Under the pieces are notes generated by a model. That model was not told the DNA's origin. It saw only the letters and a list, made by a program, of their open reading frames with translations, and ran no database searches. Shown one piece after another: positions 12,344 through 23,578 of a stretch of DNA of 64,000 bases. The stretch covers positions 77,822,292 to 77,886,291 of the forward strand of contig NW_023604861.1 in NCBI RefSeq assembly GCF_014898055.3, written 5' to 3'. The stretch's first letter is position 1; each line of letters starts with the position of its first letter. This DNA is from Talpa occidentalis. Taxonomy: Eukaryota > Chordata > Mammalia > Eulipotyphla > Talpidae. The position numbers and the translations under genes are program-made.

Positions 12344-13022
12344 CAAACAAGAGAACTGGATATCCAAGTTCTTAATGAAACTATATGTTTTGAATTATCA
12401 ACACCTCTTACCCATGTGAAATTACGATAATTCTCCAAAGCATAAATTTATAAACCAATACTATTATTACAGAAATGTAATACCTCTACCTTTTGTTATT
12501 TTCTTTTTCCAAACATGTTTTATTCATTAGCTGATGAAATAAAAGCTATAGTATTTTTTTAGATAACCTTTATTTAGATATAATCAAAGGTTCAGTTGAC
12601 CCTTGGCATTTTTACCTTTCACCAGTCAAACTTTGATGGCATGCTTCATGAATAAACCTACTTTAATAAAAAAGCTGCCTTCACAGCTTACTACAATGTG
12701 ATTCATAATAAAGAACACACTTTTGTTTTGAATATCTTGTAACGGTGACAGGAAGACAGCTTAATTAATCAAGGAAGCAAATAGGACAGCCAATGCATGA
12801 CTCGCAAGCCTCTGAATTATACAGTGTGGTAAAAAGTGACTTCGCTGGAAGTGAAGGCTATGTTCTGCAATTTGGCATGAGCTCGAGAGTTCTAACCTTT
12901 CAAGTTTTAGAAAGAGTTTGCAATCAGAAAAAGGAAAAAACAACCGAAAGCTAAGAAGAAGGCTGTGATTTAACGTTAATCAGTCTTTGCTCATTTAACC
13001 CATGAGTGGCATATGCCATTAC
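12344..13022. other. SPRED2 intron 2, donor-proximal part
   Basis: AT-rich intron just downstream of exon 2 in the transcript. No element was recognised other than the exon 2 donor. Confidence 0.5.
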
Positions 13023-13200
13023 CAGTTTGTCCTTCTGTCTTTCCCCGTGGATGAGAAAGCTGCTGCGTCCGTTGCCTTCTGGGTGCATGACCTTACAGAC
13101 CCCCACACGACTGATCCCGCCTCCTTCCTGTGGGAACCATCCCCCGCTGGAGTCATCTCTGGTCATAACCACAGCCTTGACACGCACAATATAGCTGTCA
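13023..13200 (-). CDS. SPRED2: SPRED2 exon 2 (N-terminal half of EVH1 domain)
   Basis: The 178-nt exon holds the last base of an Asp codon plus 59 codons, from DSYIVRVKAVV to GERQKDKL. The acceptor, read on the minus strand, is CTTGTCGTTTCAG followed by TGACAGC; the donor is CTG followed by GTAATG. It encodes the first EVH1 beta strands, including VMTRDDSSGGWFP with the Trp of the ligand-binding face. EVH1 is where SPRED proteins contact neurofibromin. The residue after GNGRS is Ser; from memory, human has Gly there. The open frame runs on into intron on both sides, so the upstream in-frame Met is not a real start. The upstream intron is phase 2 and the downstream intron is phase 0. Confidence 0.96.
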
Positions 13201-14392
13201 CTGAAACGACAAGAGCAGGACATGACAAAGGTCTGGTGGCTGCAGGACATGTTTCACAATGCAAGATGATCCCCAGTCTGCACTTTTCTAGGCTCATGAA
13301 AAGAAAATCTGTCTGGGAGCAACCTTATAAGGTAGTCCATTTCAACATTTATTTTGTTTAAAAGCACATTTTTTCAAAAGACATTCAGTAATTAAAAGAC
13401 ACTTGTGAGTCTACGTCCAAATCCTAAGTTCACCATAATCATTTATTTAGGTGGGAAAATATTTCTACTTAAATACCCTTTACACACATGTAACCTTCTG
13501 TTTATGATTTTATTTTTTCCAGTCTAAACTGCAATTTCACAATAAGTTCTTTTGCACATTTGCCAAAAACCCTTTTTCTCTTCCAAAGACCAACTCAAGT
13601 TTCTATTCATTCTTTGTCACTTTTGGGGAAATTTATTTGCATTTTCAGAGAGGTCATTAAATTCTCCTTGCTGTTTTCTTTTTTTGACTTGAATTAATTT
13701 TTTTTTTATGTACTTGTTCTATATTCACACTTCTTTATGCTGGGTGCAGTGCCAGATTCTAGGGAAACAAAGATGCAGAGAACACAGAACCCCCCCTTGT
13801 TCCTAGGGTCTCAGGGAAGCCCACAACCTTCATCTCTGGGTTACCCCTCTCATTTCCTGAAGGTATAAAAACAAGTGGGTTCACTGCATCCATCGCCCCA
13901 CGATGTTCCCTGTCATGATTCTTGGTAACTTTATTATTCCCACAGAGAATCCTTCCAACTGCTTGGCCTCTTAATTTCTAAAAACCTTCTTCACTACTTT
14001 TGTCTTACACCCAACCCTAGTAATACCCTTGACCGTGTCATTACCAATATCTATCCAACCTCCATAGCTTCTGCTTTAAATCATGCTGTTTTCCAACCAC
14101 CTCCTAACTTGGCAGCTCACTCCCTCCAGACTCCAGGAATTCTTCACCATGTTTGAGCCAACAATTTCTTGTCCTACCTTGTTTTGGTTATCCATACCCC
14201 TCATATTCTCATTTGATTTTCTACCAAACTTAAGTTCCATGGTTTATGGCAACACTATTTTGCACAAAACCTTAACATCCTTACCTTCTCTTTTCTCATT
14301 GTAATTGCCTGGAGAAACTCCAACAATCTAAAGCATCCCCTACCGCCACCCCAAACTGTTGTTCATGGTTGGGGGGGGGGGCAAACCCCATT
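13201..14392. other. SPRED2 intron 1, acceptor-proximal part
   Basis: It begins with the exon 2 acceptor tract. The later CT-rich part (about 13880-14340) resembles old LINE-type sequence but could not be assigned. Confidence 0.45.
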
Positions 14393-14409
14393 TACTATGC
14401 TCAGTTTTA

Positions 14410-14708
14410 TTTATTTATTTATTTATTTATTTTTTTTAAAGATTTATTTATTTATTTATACAAGCGCTGGGTACAGTCAGAAGCGAGGGAGGGTGAGAGA
14501 ATTCACCAGAGCCAGAGCGGGAAGCAGAGCAGGCAGAAGGACCGAAGTACACTGCTGAGGGGAGCAGCGGGCGGCAGGAGAGGTCTGCGCGCCATGTGGG
14601 ACCCTCACCCAGTGGCCGGGGAGCAGCCGGGGATCAAACCTGCGCTGCAGAGGCTGCGGGCAGCTTCGCAACCCAGCGCTCAACCACTGCGCCACCGGGG
14701 AGGCCCAC
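14410..14708 (-). mobile_element. tRNA-derived SINE, subfamily A, with (TTTA)n tail
   Basis: Reverse copy with a TTTA microsatellite (about 14408-14431) and a second TTTA run in its tail, closing with CCGGGGAGGCCCAC. The 17-bp target duplication TACTATGCTCAGTTTTA is perfect at 14393-14409 and 14709-14725. The B box reads GGATCAAACC on the plus strand. Confidence 0.94.
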
Positions 14709-15071
14709 TACTATGCTCAGTTTTAAAGCCATAACCACTATCCACAAATGGACCCTTATGTGCCACCCAGCAATCTGCTACTATTCATTGATCTGTTCCC
14801 AAGAAGATTATTTCATATGTCCTCCCACTCCGGTCCTCCCACAATGATGGAGGAGTTTGCTCAAACATCACTGAGAAAACAGACACACTCAGAGGCCTGT
14901 ACACACCAGCATGCCCCTACTTTCTACCAGTGCTCTCTGCCTCTCCTATGACTAAGCCATCCATGAGCCAGGCCAATGACTCCACTTAAATACTTTCTAT
15001 GTGCTTAACAGTGCCCAAATTAGTGTCTCCACACACACACCTCTTCCCTGAGCTTCAGAACAGCAAAATCA

Positions 15072-15342
15072 GGGCCTCCCCGGTGGCGCAGCAGTTGAGC
15101 GCTGGGTTGCGAAGCTGCTCGCAGCCTCTGCAGCCTGCCCCGCAGCCTCTGCAGCGCCGGTTCGATCCCCGGCTGCTCCCCGGCCACCGGAGGAGGGTCC
15201 TGCATGGCGCGCAGACCTCTCCTGCTGCCCGCTGCTCCCCTCAGCAGTGTACACTTCGGTCCTTCTGCCTGCTCTGCTCCCCGCTCTGATTCTGGTGAAT
15301 TCTCTCACCCTCCCGTGCTTCTGACTGTACCCAGTGCTTGCA

Positions 15343-15385
<43 letters not shown>

Positions 15386-15410
15386 AAGTTAAGGGGGGGA
15401 AAAAAAAAAA
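15072..15410 (+). mobile_element. tRNA-derived SINE, subfamily A, with internal duplication
   Basis: A full copy with a 15-bp perfect target duplication AGAACAGCAAAATCA at 15057-15071 and 15411-15425. The segment GCAGCCTCTGCAGC before the B box is present twice (about 15120-15153). The tail is an expanded AAAT microsatellite (about 15342-15386) followed by a G run. Confidence 0.95.
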
Positions 15411-15425
15411 AGAACAGCAAAATCA

Positions 15426-16165
15426 ATCCATTGCCTGTGATTTCTCTGCTTGTACATCATATAGGCATCTCAATCACCATGTTTCAGATTGAACTCCTTA
15501 TTCCCAAAACCTCCTAACCCACTGGCTTTCCCTTCAAAATATACTCAGAGTCTACTTTTTACCACCTCCATTCATACCATCCCGATCCCAGCTGCCATCA
15601 CCTCTGAGACCACTGCAGCAGCTTCCTTACTGGCCTCCTCATTTTTGCACTTGCCCAACTTTCTGAGCAAACAGATAAGTGAGATTATGATGCTTAAACA
15701 AGCCCTCCAATAATTTTCACTATATTCTTTGGAGTAAAAGTCAAAATCTGGCACTCATCTTAACTACTCTTCCTTGTTCATTTGACTTCAGTCCTATTGT
15801 TCCTGCTGGTCCTGCACATCAAGCACACCTTAGGGCCTCTGAACTTGCTATTTCACTTATAACTCCATATCCCATTCTTCTCCCCACACAATTAGGCTCA
15901 ACCCCTTATTTTATTCTGGTCCAAGATTAATTTCACCAGCAAAGACCTCTCTGTCCACTTCATATGAAGTGGTACCATCTGCTCCTCTTAAATCTTCACG
16001 CTGCTGTGTCTTTCTACATGCTAATAAATCAACATCTGCCATATCACATGTTTGTCCACTTTCTTAACTAGAATGTAACCTCCATAGGAATAGGGATTTT
16101 CCATTTTCCTAGAGCCCAGAGCAGTGTCTTATATAAGTTAGTGAGCTATGGAAGGATAGGATAAG
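15426..16165 (+). mobile_element. Ancient LINE fragment, most like L2
   Basis: An ordered series of old-LINE landmarks is present: CATATAGGCATCTCAATCACC, CAGATTGAACTCCTTATTCCC, TTCCTTACTGGCCTCCTC, GAGTAAAAGTCAAAATCTGGC, CCTTAGGGCCTCTGAACTTGC, then AGAATGTAACCTCCATAGGA and AGAGCCCAGAGCAGTGTCT. The upstream part is cut by the SINE at 15072. The family name is from memory. Confidence 0.62.
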
Positions 16166-16335
16166 CACACAATATTTACAAACAGTTTTTGAAAAGCTAT
16201 TTGTAACTAACAGAATCTGAGAAAATGTAAAGTGTTCAATACTCATATATTGTATGAGCCACAGTAGCTTAACTGGGATAGGGTAAAGATTTCCTTTTCA
16301 TTGAAAACAGGAAAATTGAATTAAAAAAAAATTGC

Positions 16336-16612
16336 GGGCCTCCCTGGTGGTACAAGGGGTTAAGATGCAACCTATGAAGCTATTCACAGCAACTGCAGCA
16401 TGAGTTCGATCCCCGGCCGGCCAGGGAGCTACCCACATGGTGCAGCAGACCTCTCCTGACTCGCCTGCTTCTCCCTTGAGCAGTGTACTTCTGTGAATCT
16501 GCCTGTTCTGTTCCCCACTCTGTCTCTGGTGGATCCTCTCACCCCCCACACCTCTGGCCTGTACCCCGGTTCTTGTATGCATAAATAAATACATCTTTAA
16601 AAAAAAAAAAAA
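16336..16612 (+). mobile_element. tRNA-derived SINE, subfamily B
   Basis: It starts GGGCCTCCCTGGTGGTACAAGG, has B box GTTCGATCCCC, and ends with AATAAATACATCTTT plus poly-A. The short flanking match AAAATTGC versus AAAATCGC suggests the target duplication. Confidence 0.92.
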
Positions 16613-18174
16613 TCGCACAGCTCTATCATTTATCCCCTCATCTCAGGATTCAACATGTATATTCCCTTAGGTCCTAGAGATTAAGAACACTTTATAACAT
16701 TTGTTTAGATTAGTTACATACAAATTGAGTAAATTCTCTCCTTACCCCAACCTACTTATTCTAGGAAAAACTAAGGCTCCCCAAGGTTTAGAATTCTCCA
16801 GTGTGAAGTACAGATTTCTCAAATCGTCTGTGAGTGTACGATGGGCTCATCCCAACAGGAAATGACCAAGGTGAAGAACAGAAACTACATACCTCTTGTG
16901 AAGACATGCTTTTAACTTGTCGTGTGTTGCCACTGTGTGCTGTTCTCCCTTCCTCTGAAGGGATTAAGTAAACATGAAAGAGGGACGTTTGCAACGCTTA
17001 AGTGACTGCCACCAACTTATTTCCAAAGAGGACTCATTTACCAGAGATTCAGAAAAAAGACCAGTGGGGTTGTTAGTTCTGGCCTTTGCTTGTGATCTGC
17101 AGCACCTCCTTCCTGCCGGGCCCTCCTCTGCCCCTTCTAAGGGCACAGACTTCTGTGTTGGGGGTGGGGGGCTGTGGAGTAGAAGGCCCCTCTGTCTCCT
17201 CTGGCAACAGCTCCGTCAGCCTGTGTTAAATGGAGGCATCTGGCTATTAAAAACAAGGCAGGGGATAAAGTGCTGCCCTAAAAGCTGTGAAGGATGTCTG
17301 GATAATCCAGCTGCATGGCTGCACGCCAACTGCTTCCTATCTGCTGTATTTATGCTATTCAAGCACTTCACCCCACCCGTAACAGAAATGACAATGGATT
17401 CCAATACCAAAGAGGTATAAAGGAGAAAACGCTCTCCCCACCTTCCCTCCTTTTGGGTTCTGGAAAGAATTAAACAACATGTTTAAACCAGATGTGGGAT
17501 TTGTTTTGGGGGGTGGGCGTGGAGGGTAGAGATGGAGCAGGAAGGGCAAGGGCAAATTAGTTTTTTAGTTTACATGAGGGAAATACTGCTGATAACCTTT
17601 AGAAGAGTTTCAAAAAATTCTCTTTGTCAAAAATAACAAATTAAAAAAAAAAAAAAAAACCTTCTGAAAGGGGCAACTGCCACATCGATGTAACTGACTA
17701 GAACCTGGTGAAGTTCCAGACGCTGATCCAAAATAAACAACATAAAAATCCTGAAAGGAGCTCCAGTGTCTGACCTTGAACTGCTTCAGAGAATCCATGT
17801 CATTACAAATGGTGTCTCACCATCACCAGCAAACACCACCGAATTCTTTAGGTGTGTTCTGAGTAAAACTGCCTTTGACTTAAACCCGGTATCTAACTTT
17901 TAAATGTGACCTCTTTAAGGCAAAAACTGTGTCCCCACCTGTGGCCTTATTTGTAGAAATAGGACTTGCTCTCCTGTGATCACTCAGCACATGCAAGAAG
18001 TGAGTGCTATTCTGCAGCAGGATGGAGACGCACAGCATGTCTCAGGTCTCAGGCCTTTATGTTCGAAGTTCTCTCCAGATTCAAAGCAGGCTCTGTCTGG
18101 CAGTACTGTGGTGTGGAAAGAATGCTCAGGGCCAGACAGGTCGGCATGCCTTGACCTTCTCAGTAGTGAAGAAG
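16613..18174. other. SPRED2 intron 1, unassigned
   Basis: Unique-looking DNA. A moderately GC-rich block at about 17050-17350 has no repeat signature, and open frames of up to 148 codons there show no domain. There is an A run at 17643-17659. Confidence 0.45.
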
Positions 18175-18320
18175 TGTCTTTCTGAGCTTTAGTTTCCTCA
18201 TTTGCAAAAATGAGGAGGATCTACCCTGCCGATATGTCCTGAAGGTTAAAAGCAGCAACAGAGGTCAAGTGCCTGCCAAGCAGTTTGATTTAGCTGTGGC
18301 CATCATAATTATTTTTGTTG
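18175..18320 (+). mobile_element. MIR fragment
   Basis: TGAGCTTTAGTTTCCTCATT, then GCAAAAATGAGGAGGATCTA, and TAGCTGTGGCCATCATAATT near the end match the CORE and tail order of MIR. Confidence 0.65.
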
Positions 18321-18662
18321 AAAGGCTGACTTTGATTACAAAATCAGGTCTTTTTAAGACCAGCCCCCCTGGCCACCGAGGAGTGGGTTTCCAGGCTGCC
18401 TGCTGTTTTCAGCTGTCAGAGTGGAATGGCAGGGAGGCGGTCAGGCTCTTGACAATAAAAAGAAAAATCCAACGGACCTCCAGCAATTATCAAGGCAAGT
18501 CAGATTTATAAAAAGCCCAGGTTTGAGCCTACATTTCAAGCACACCTGTAGAGAAAAATAACTCCTTCTGCCATCTTTGCCCTTGGCTCCCACCCTACCC
18601 GCCTGTTTCAAGGATGGAGAGAGAACTTTTACATCCCCCCTTCTATATTTCCGGGGCCCTTC

Positions 18663-19244
18663 TGTAACAGGGTGGTCCCCAGGAAAGGGGGAGGTTCCCT
18701 GCCCCACCCAAGGGAGGGTGGAGCTGAGCAGGAAGAGGAGAAGCTGCAGGAGACTGAGGAAGGAAGCAGGATGGAGCCAGGAGACCTGGAGGAGGCGCAT
18801 GGAGCCTAGAAACACGTGAAGAAACTGCGCTTGTCTTTTGGTCGTGGACTGGGTGACACAGATGTGGGTGAGACCCATGGGGAGGTGACAATGGCAGCTT
18901 TTATCTTGATGTTGATTTTGCTCTTTTCCTTCCGGACTTGTCTGGTAGTTTCTGACCCTTTTCTGTGGGTCCCCACTGGAAGATGCTTTAGACTTGTGGC
19001 AGGCTTTGGGGCCTTGCTCTGGGCCGATCCCATATGGATGGACTTTTACCCACGAGGGGAAGGGTAACTTTGGGTGCTTCATTTAAAAACTAGACTCTGC
19101 CTTACCTGTATTGTTTCCTAGTTTTATTAAAGTTCCTTCCCATTAAAGTCTCATATGTTTTGTGTTAATGCGGTGGATGACAAAACCCATTTAAAATAGG
19201 CAGGTTTGCGGGGTTTGGGCTGCCCCTCTCCCTGTCCTATAACA
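18663..19244 (+). mobile_element. Solo LTR, ERV family 1
   Basis: The 582-bp solo LTR starts TGTAACAGGGTGG and ends CCTGTCCTATAACA. A 4-bp target duplication CTTC abuts both ends (18659-18662 and 19245-19248). It is nearly collinear with the two LTRs of the provirus at 22931-27134, with a few dozen differences at most. ATTAAA-type poly-A signals lie near 19136 and 19144. It is antisense to SPRED2. Confidence 0.93.
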
Positions 19245-19739
19245 CTTCCTCAGCCAACCCTTATCTGATTACACCCTTCTTTATCTCTCCATTATGCTAA
19301 ATATTACATGCACTTCCTCCCAACCCTCTTTTCTACCCTTCTCCACTTCACCAGGCCTTGGAGAGGGATTAGCCAAGATCCCAGCCTCTCCAGACACTGC
19401 TTCTATCCAGCAACCCCCCCAGCCACCACCAGCTGAGCCAAATATAACACCAAGTCCTCCATGGGAGCACTCTTCACTGCAATCACATCCCCTTCCCAGC
19501 CCCAGTCTGCTTGGTGCCTACAGATTTATAAAGGCTGTTTGATCTCATTGAATACTGTGTGTATACATAGGATTATGTTATGTGTGTATAAAGTATGTGT
19601 ATATGAAATACATTATGTCTATTCATATTTTTAAAAAGAATCAAAAAAAATCTCAGAATCAAATGTGTAGAGAAGTCAAAGATATTGGTCATATTCTAAT
19701 TATACAGGTGGAGCACTTTTTTTTTTTTTTTTAAAGCTG
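19245..19739. other. SPRED2 intron 1, unassigned
   Basis: CT-rich then AT-rich DNA with a TGTGTATA patch at 19557-19602. No element was recognised. Confidence 0.45.
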
Positions 19740-20492
19740 GGGCCTCCCTGGTGGCGCAAGGGGTTAAGCACCGCACTATGAAGCAATCCACAGCCTCTGC
19801 AGTATGAGTTCGATCCCTGCCGGCCAGGGAGCAACCCACATGGCACAGCAGACCTCTCTTTGTTATAGGGCAGCCCCGATACAAAACGGGGTGCCTGACT
19901 GTGGGTCCTCACCCGCGCGCTTAAAAGGACTTATTAATGCTCTACTGCAGGCACACGCGAAAGGTTAATAAAGGTTTATTTACAAGGGAAGGGGAAATGA
20001 GGAAATGTACAACTCAGGGAGAAAAGTGGGAGACAAAGTTTTAAATGCGTCCTACCCGATCCGCCGATCTGGAATCCCAAAATGGCACTCTGAGAGCCGG
20101 CTGCAAGCCAGGAGTGAAGCCAGGAGGCGAGCGATAGCGAGCCACCCCAAGGCCCACGCATTTGGTTTTTATACCACACCTGGCTGCTTAAATCCAACCT
20201 CAGGTCCCAGCAACCTTCCCTTTGGTGGTGACAGGATTTGTCTTTCCCAATGTCCTGATGGCTTTGGTCTGGAGTGGGGGCGGAGTCCACAAAGCCTGCA
20301 TGGAATTAGCTCAGGACATCCTTTCCCCCTAACACCTTGACTCGCCCCCTGCTCCCCTCAGCAGTGTCCTTCGGTCATCTGCCTGTTCTGTTCCCCACTC
20401 TGTCTCTGGTGAATCCTCTCACCTCCCCCCACCCCACATTTCTGGCCTATACCCCAGCTCTTGTATGCATAAATAAATCTTAAAAAAAAAAA
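19740..20492 (+). mobile_element. tRNA-derived SINE, subfamily B, split by an LTR
   Basis: The 5' half (19740-19860) carries GGGCCTCCCTGGTGGCGCAAGG and B box GTTCGATCCC. The 3' half (20335-20492) resumes at TTGACTCGCCC and ends at AATAAATCTTAAAA. The two parts join to one full SINE once the LTR at 19861-20334 is removed. The SINE therefore predates that LTR. Confidence 0.93.
19861..20334 (-). mobile_element. Solo LTR of a second ERV family, nested in a SINE
   Basis: The 474-bp insert has ends TGTTATAGGG and CCCCCTAACA on the plus strand, imperfect inverted TG/CA termini. It interrupts a SINE at a CCTT-like site with flanks TCTT and CCTT, a 4-bp duplication with one change. Read on the minus strand, a TATAAAAA box lies at 20166-20173 and an AATAAA signal at 19975-19980, placing U3, R and U5 in the usual order. 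The terminal GGCTGCCC...TATAACA resembles family 1, but the body differs. Confidence 0.85.
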
Positions 20493-22930
20493 GTATCAAC
20501 TACGTAAGAATTTTTTCTGTGGCAGCCCAGTTTCAGAAATTTATGTCTTCTGAATTTTATAGACAAGGAAAATTATGTATAATTTTGTTTTTTTCATGCA
20601 TGGTGGTGGTGCAATTTTCAGCTCTGTACAAGCCACTAAAAGTAGAACACTTGCTCTGCCCACTTAATACCTCACAGGAAATACTGCTTCTACATTAAGG
20701 CAGGATTTCCTAGACCCTCCTGGCTCTTCTAGGCTGACAATAATCAAATTAACATCAGACAGTGACAAGAGGAAAATAAGTTCACAATGAATACCTCCTG
20801 TATGCATGGGAGACCTAGTAAACACTGAGTAACTCCCTAAAGCGATTTAAGTCGCCTCCTTAAATAACTTCAGCTAAAGACAAAGGGTGTGGGGGATGGG
20901 GAGTCATGGAAGGTTACCAAACAAGGCAGGGTAAACAAGGGTAAGACTATCAATGCAGATTTAAATCGCTTCCTTCTCCACGACTAAAAATCAAGAGATC
21001 TGGTCTGCCCTTCCAACAGTCTTCCTCACAATGAGTGAAACATCAAAAAATGTTGATTCTCTCTTGTATTATTCATGAAAACGTCTTTTAAAAAAAGGGC
21101 AACGTCTGCCTGGCTTTCAGAGTCACACCGATGAAATAATACTATTCCAAAGTGGCATATTTTGGGGTAGCAACTTTTACTCCCCTATGCTAGCCAAGTG
21201 TGTACTATTTGTGCAGTTAGCCCATATAGAACAGTGATAACAGGCCCTCAAGTCCTGCAGTGGGAAGGCTGGCAAAGATGGCAGACTTAGTATTAGCCAA
21301 ACCGGGCAAAGACACTATTTTTCTCCGCAAATGTTACTGAATAGGCACAGTGAAGAGAAGAATTTTCTGAACATTAAACATTTGATTCATTAAAAGAACT
21401 GTTTTGCACAATATCAGTGTTGGGGAAGCTGAAAAGTAGGCTAAGATCTTTTGTGAAAAAGGCTTTCCCACAGCTCATTGACATCTGGGAAATTAGTCTT
21501 GAAGTACACTTGATGGGGAAACTGCCGCAGCTCAGGATCTGCTAGTAAAAGAACAGGCACTGGCACAGTTGCTGTCGGTGTGTGCCCGTGATCAGACATA
21601 CAGAGACAAGACAGGCTCCTGGGTCCGAGCTTCTAGGGGGTTCTGCCTTTCTGAGTGGTCACCCGCTGCCCACCCAGGGTGATTCTTCCCAAAGGGTTAG
21701 AGCAGAGGTTTTCTACATTTTATCTTCATGATCATTTTGGGTTTTAAAAATGAGTTTCCAGGAAGGAAGCCCCAAAATATTATGTGATGTCTGGAAAGTG
21801 GTGGTGATGGGTGCTAGCCTTGTGACAATGAGGGATGCCATCTTCATCCAAGGGCCATGAGGCTGAAAAACCCAGGAGTCCTGCTTATGTTGTGGGAGCC
21901 GCAGAGAGGAGAGAAATAGGTTTTCCTCCTCTGAATCTGTGAATGAAGACACGAGGAAATGTTTTAGGAGCCCCTGATTTGGTCTTGCGTGACAAGCCAG
22001 CATGTTCTGCTGTTCGCCAAGGTGACCAGCAGTCCAAGTTCCACCCTCACCCAGAGGGGGCGGCTCATCATTCACGACATGTGTAAGCCCAGCATCTTTG
22101 TTGTTGATGGTACCTAGCTACGCTGCAACATATAAACAGACCTACTCACCCACATACCATTTTCCAGCACATACACATTAGCAGGGGTCACTCTCTCTAT
22201 TACCAAGAAAGAAACTGACAGCTCAATAGATGTTTGAAATATGAATGAAGACTAAATTTGATGATTTATAAAACATTCTTAGAATCAATCCTAGCAGGTT
22301 AGACAGGGAACCGCTAGCATTTTTACTTTCATATTGAAATTTTAATACAAAAATACTCCTTCGGAATAACTGCTATGATTTCTATGATTCAAAATAAAGG
22401 CACATTCTCTTGAACATGGGACTTAGACACACAGACATCTGAGCAGTGTGCACTCTGCAGGGCTATCTGCGGTTGAGGGTGCACCTCACCATGCTCCCTC
22501 TTTCTTTGTTGCTGTGTCCCATGACCCATGATGGTCAGGGAGAGGCAATGAAGCAAAAACACAAATGAACAAAGATCAGGGTGGAAATTAAACCCGTAAG
22601 CTGTCCAGAGGCTTAAAGAAGTACTTGAGGAAATAGTTGAGGAAATACAAGAGGCAATTAGGGATCCTTTGACATCCCTGCAGCCTGTTGGAGCACGGAC
22701 CAACAGTTCTAGTTATCTAGAGAAACTCAGGGTCCAGGCAGTCAGAGCATCCAGAAGCCCCTGTCTCCTCCACCCCTTTAGTGAGAGCTTCAATTCTAGG
22801 GACCATTCTAGAAAGTGGCAATGTACATGGCAGTGCCCCGGCACACTGGAAATCATCTTATAACCCCTGGTTTTGGGGTTTCCTTCTCAGCAAGGTTTAC
22901 AAAGACATAGCAGACTCACTCTGCTGTTCT
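20493..22930. other. SPRED2 intron 1, unassigned
   Basis: 2.4 kb without a repeat that I can name and without a supported gene. The largest open frame, about 120 codons on the minus strand at 21713-22075, has no domain, and its start is not supported. Confidence 0.45.
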
Positions 22931-23525
22931 TGCAACAGGGTGGTCCCCAGGAAAGGGGGAGGTTCCCTGCCCCACCCAAGGGAGGGTGGAGCTGAGCAGG
23001 GAGAGAAGAAGCTGCAGAAGAGACTGAGGAAGGAAGCAGGATGGAGCCAGGAGACCTGGAGGAGGCGCATGGAGCCTAGAGACACGTGAAGAAACTGCGC
23101 TTGTCTTTTGGTCATGGACTGGGTGACACAGATGTGGGTGAGACCCATGGGGAGGTGACAATGGCAGCTTTTATCTTGATGTTGATTTTGCTCCTTTCCT
23201 TCCGGGCTTGTCTGGTTGTTTCTGGCCCTTTTCTGTGGGTCCCCACTGGAAGATGCTTTAGACATGTGGCAGGCTTTGGGGCCTTGCTCTGGGCCAGTCC
23301 CATTTGGATGGACTTTTACCCACGAGGGGACGGGTAACTTTGGGTGCTTCATTTAGAAACTAGACTCTGCCTTACCTGTATTGTTTCCTAGTTTTATTAA
23401 AGTTCCTTCCCATTAAAGTCTCCTATGTTTTGTGTTGATGCGGCGGATGGCAGAACCCATTTAGAACCCATTTAGAATAGGCAGGTTTGCGGGATTTGGG
23501 CTGCCCCTCTCCCTGTCCTATAACA
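22931..23525 (+). repeat. 5' LTR of provirus
   Basis: It runs from TGCAACAGGG to CCTATAACA. It differs from the 3' LTR at about 10 single bases and by an 11-bp tandem duplication of AACCCATTTAG near 23455-23476. Most of the differences are private to this LTR, since the 3' LTR usually agrees with the solo LTR at 18663. ATTAAA signals are present near 23397 and 23412. Confidence 0.93.
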
Positions 23526-23529
23526 GATT

Positions 23530-23543
23530 TGGCGTCCAACATG
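23530..23543 (+). promoter_or_regulatory. Primer binding site, Lys-tRNA-like
   Basis: TGGCGTCCAACATG begins four bases after the LTR. It matches the first 14 bases of the tRNA-Lys(1,2) type primer site at 12 positions, with two transitions. Confidence 0.75.
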
Positions 23544-23578
23544 ATTTAGGACATAGCCATCCGTGGTTAGTCAGCCCC

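Noticed and set aside
12951..13250. Treating the 99-codon minus-strand frame as a complete small gene
   Set aside because: Only 13023-13200 is exonic. The ends read through the splice acceptor and donor of SPRED2 exon 2.
14369..14734. 121-codon frame, and many similar frames over SINEs (e.g. 3370-3633, 7381-7773, 14999-15289, 53700-53937)
   Set aside because: They are translations of the tRNA-derived SINE on either strand and recur at every copy.
18441..19082. 213-codon antisense open frame, with 151- and 159-codon counterparts at 22897-23352 and 26493-26972
   Set aside because: They lie antisense to three nearly identical LTRs, so shared openness is expected from recent common ancestry. 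The low-complexity Pro/Ser/Leu composition has no domain, and the longest extends into unrelated flank.
20340..20376. TTCGGTCAT on the plus strand as a possible SPRED2 exon 1 start on the minus strand
   Set aside because: It is part of the SINE 3' half, and the following codons do not encode the expected N-terminus.
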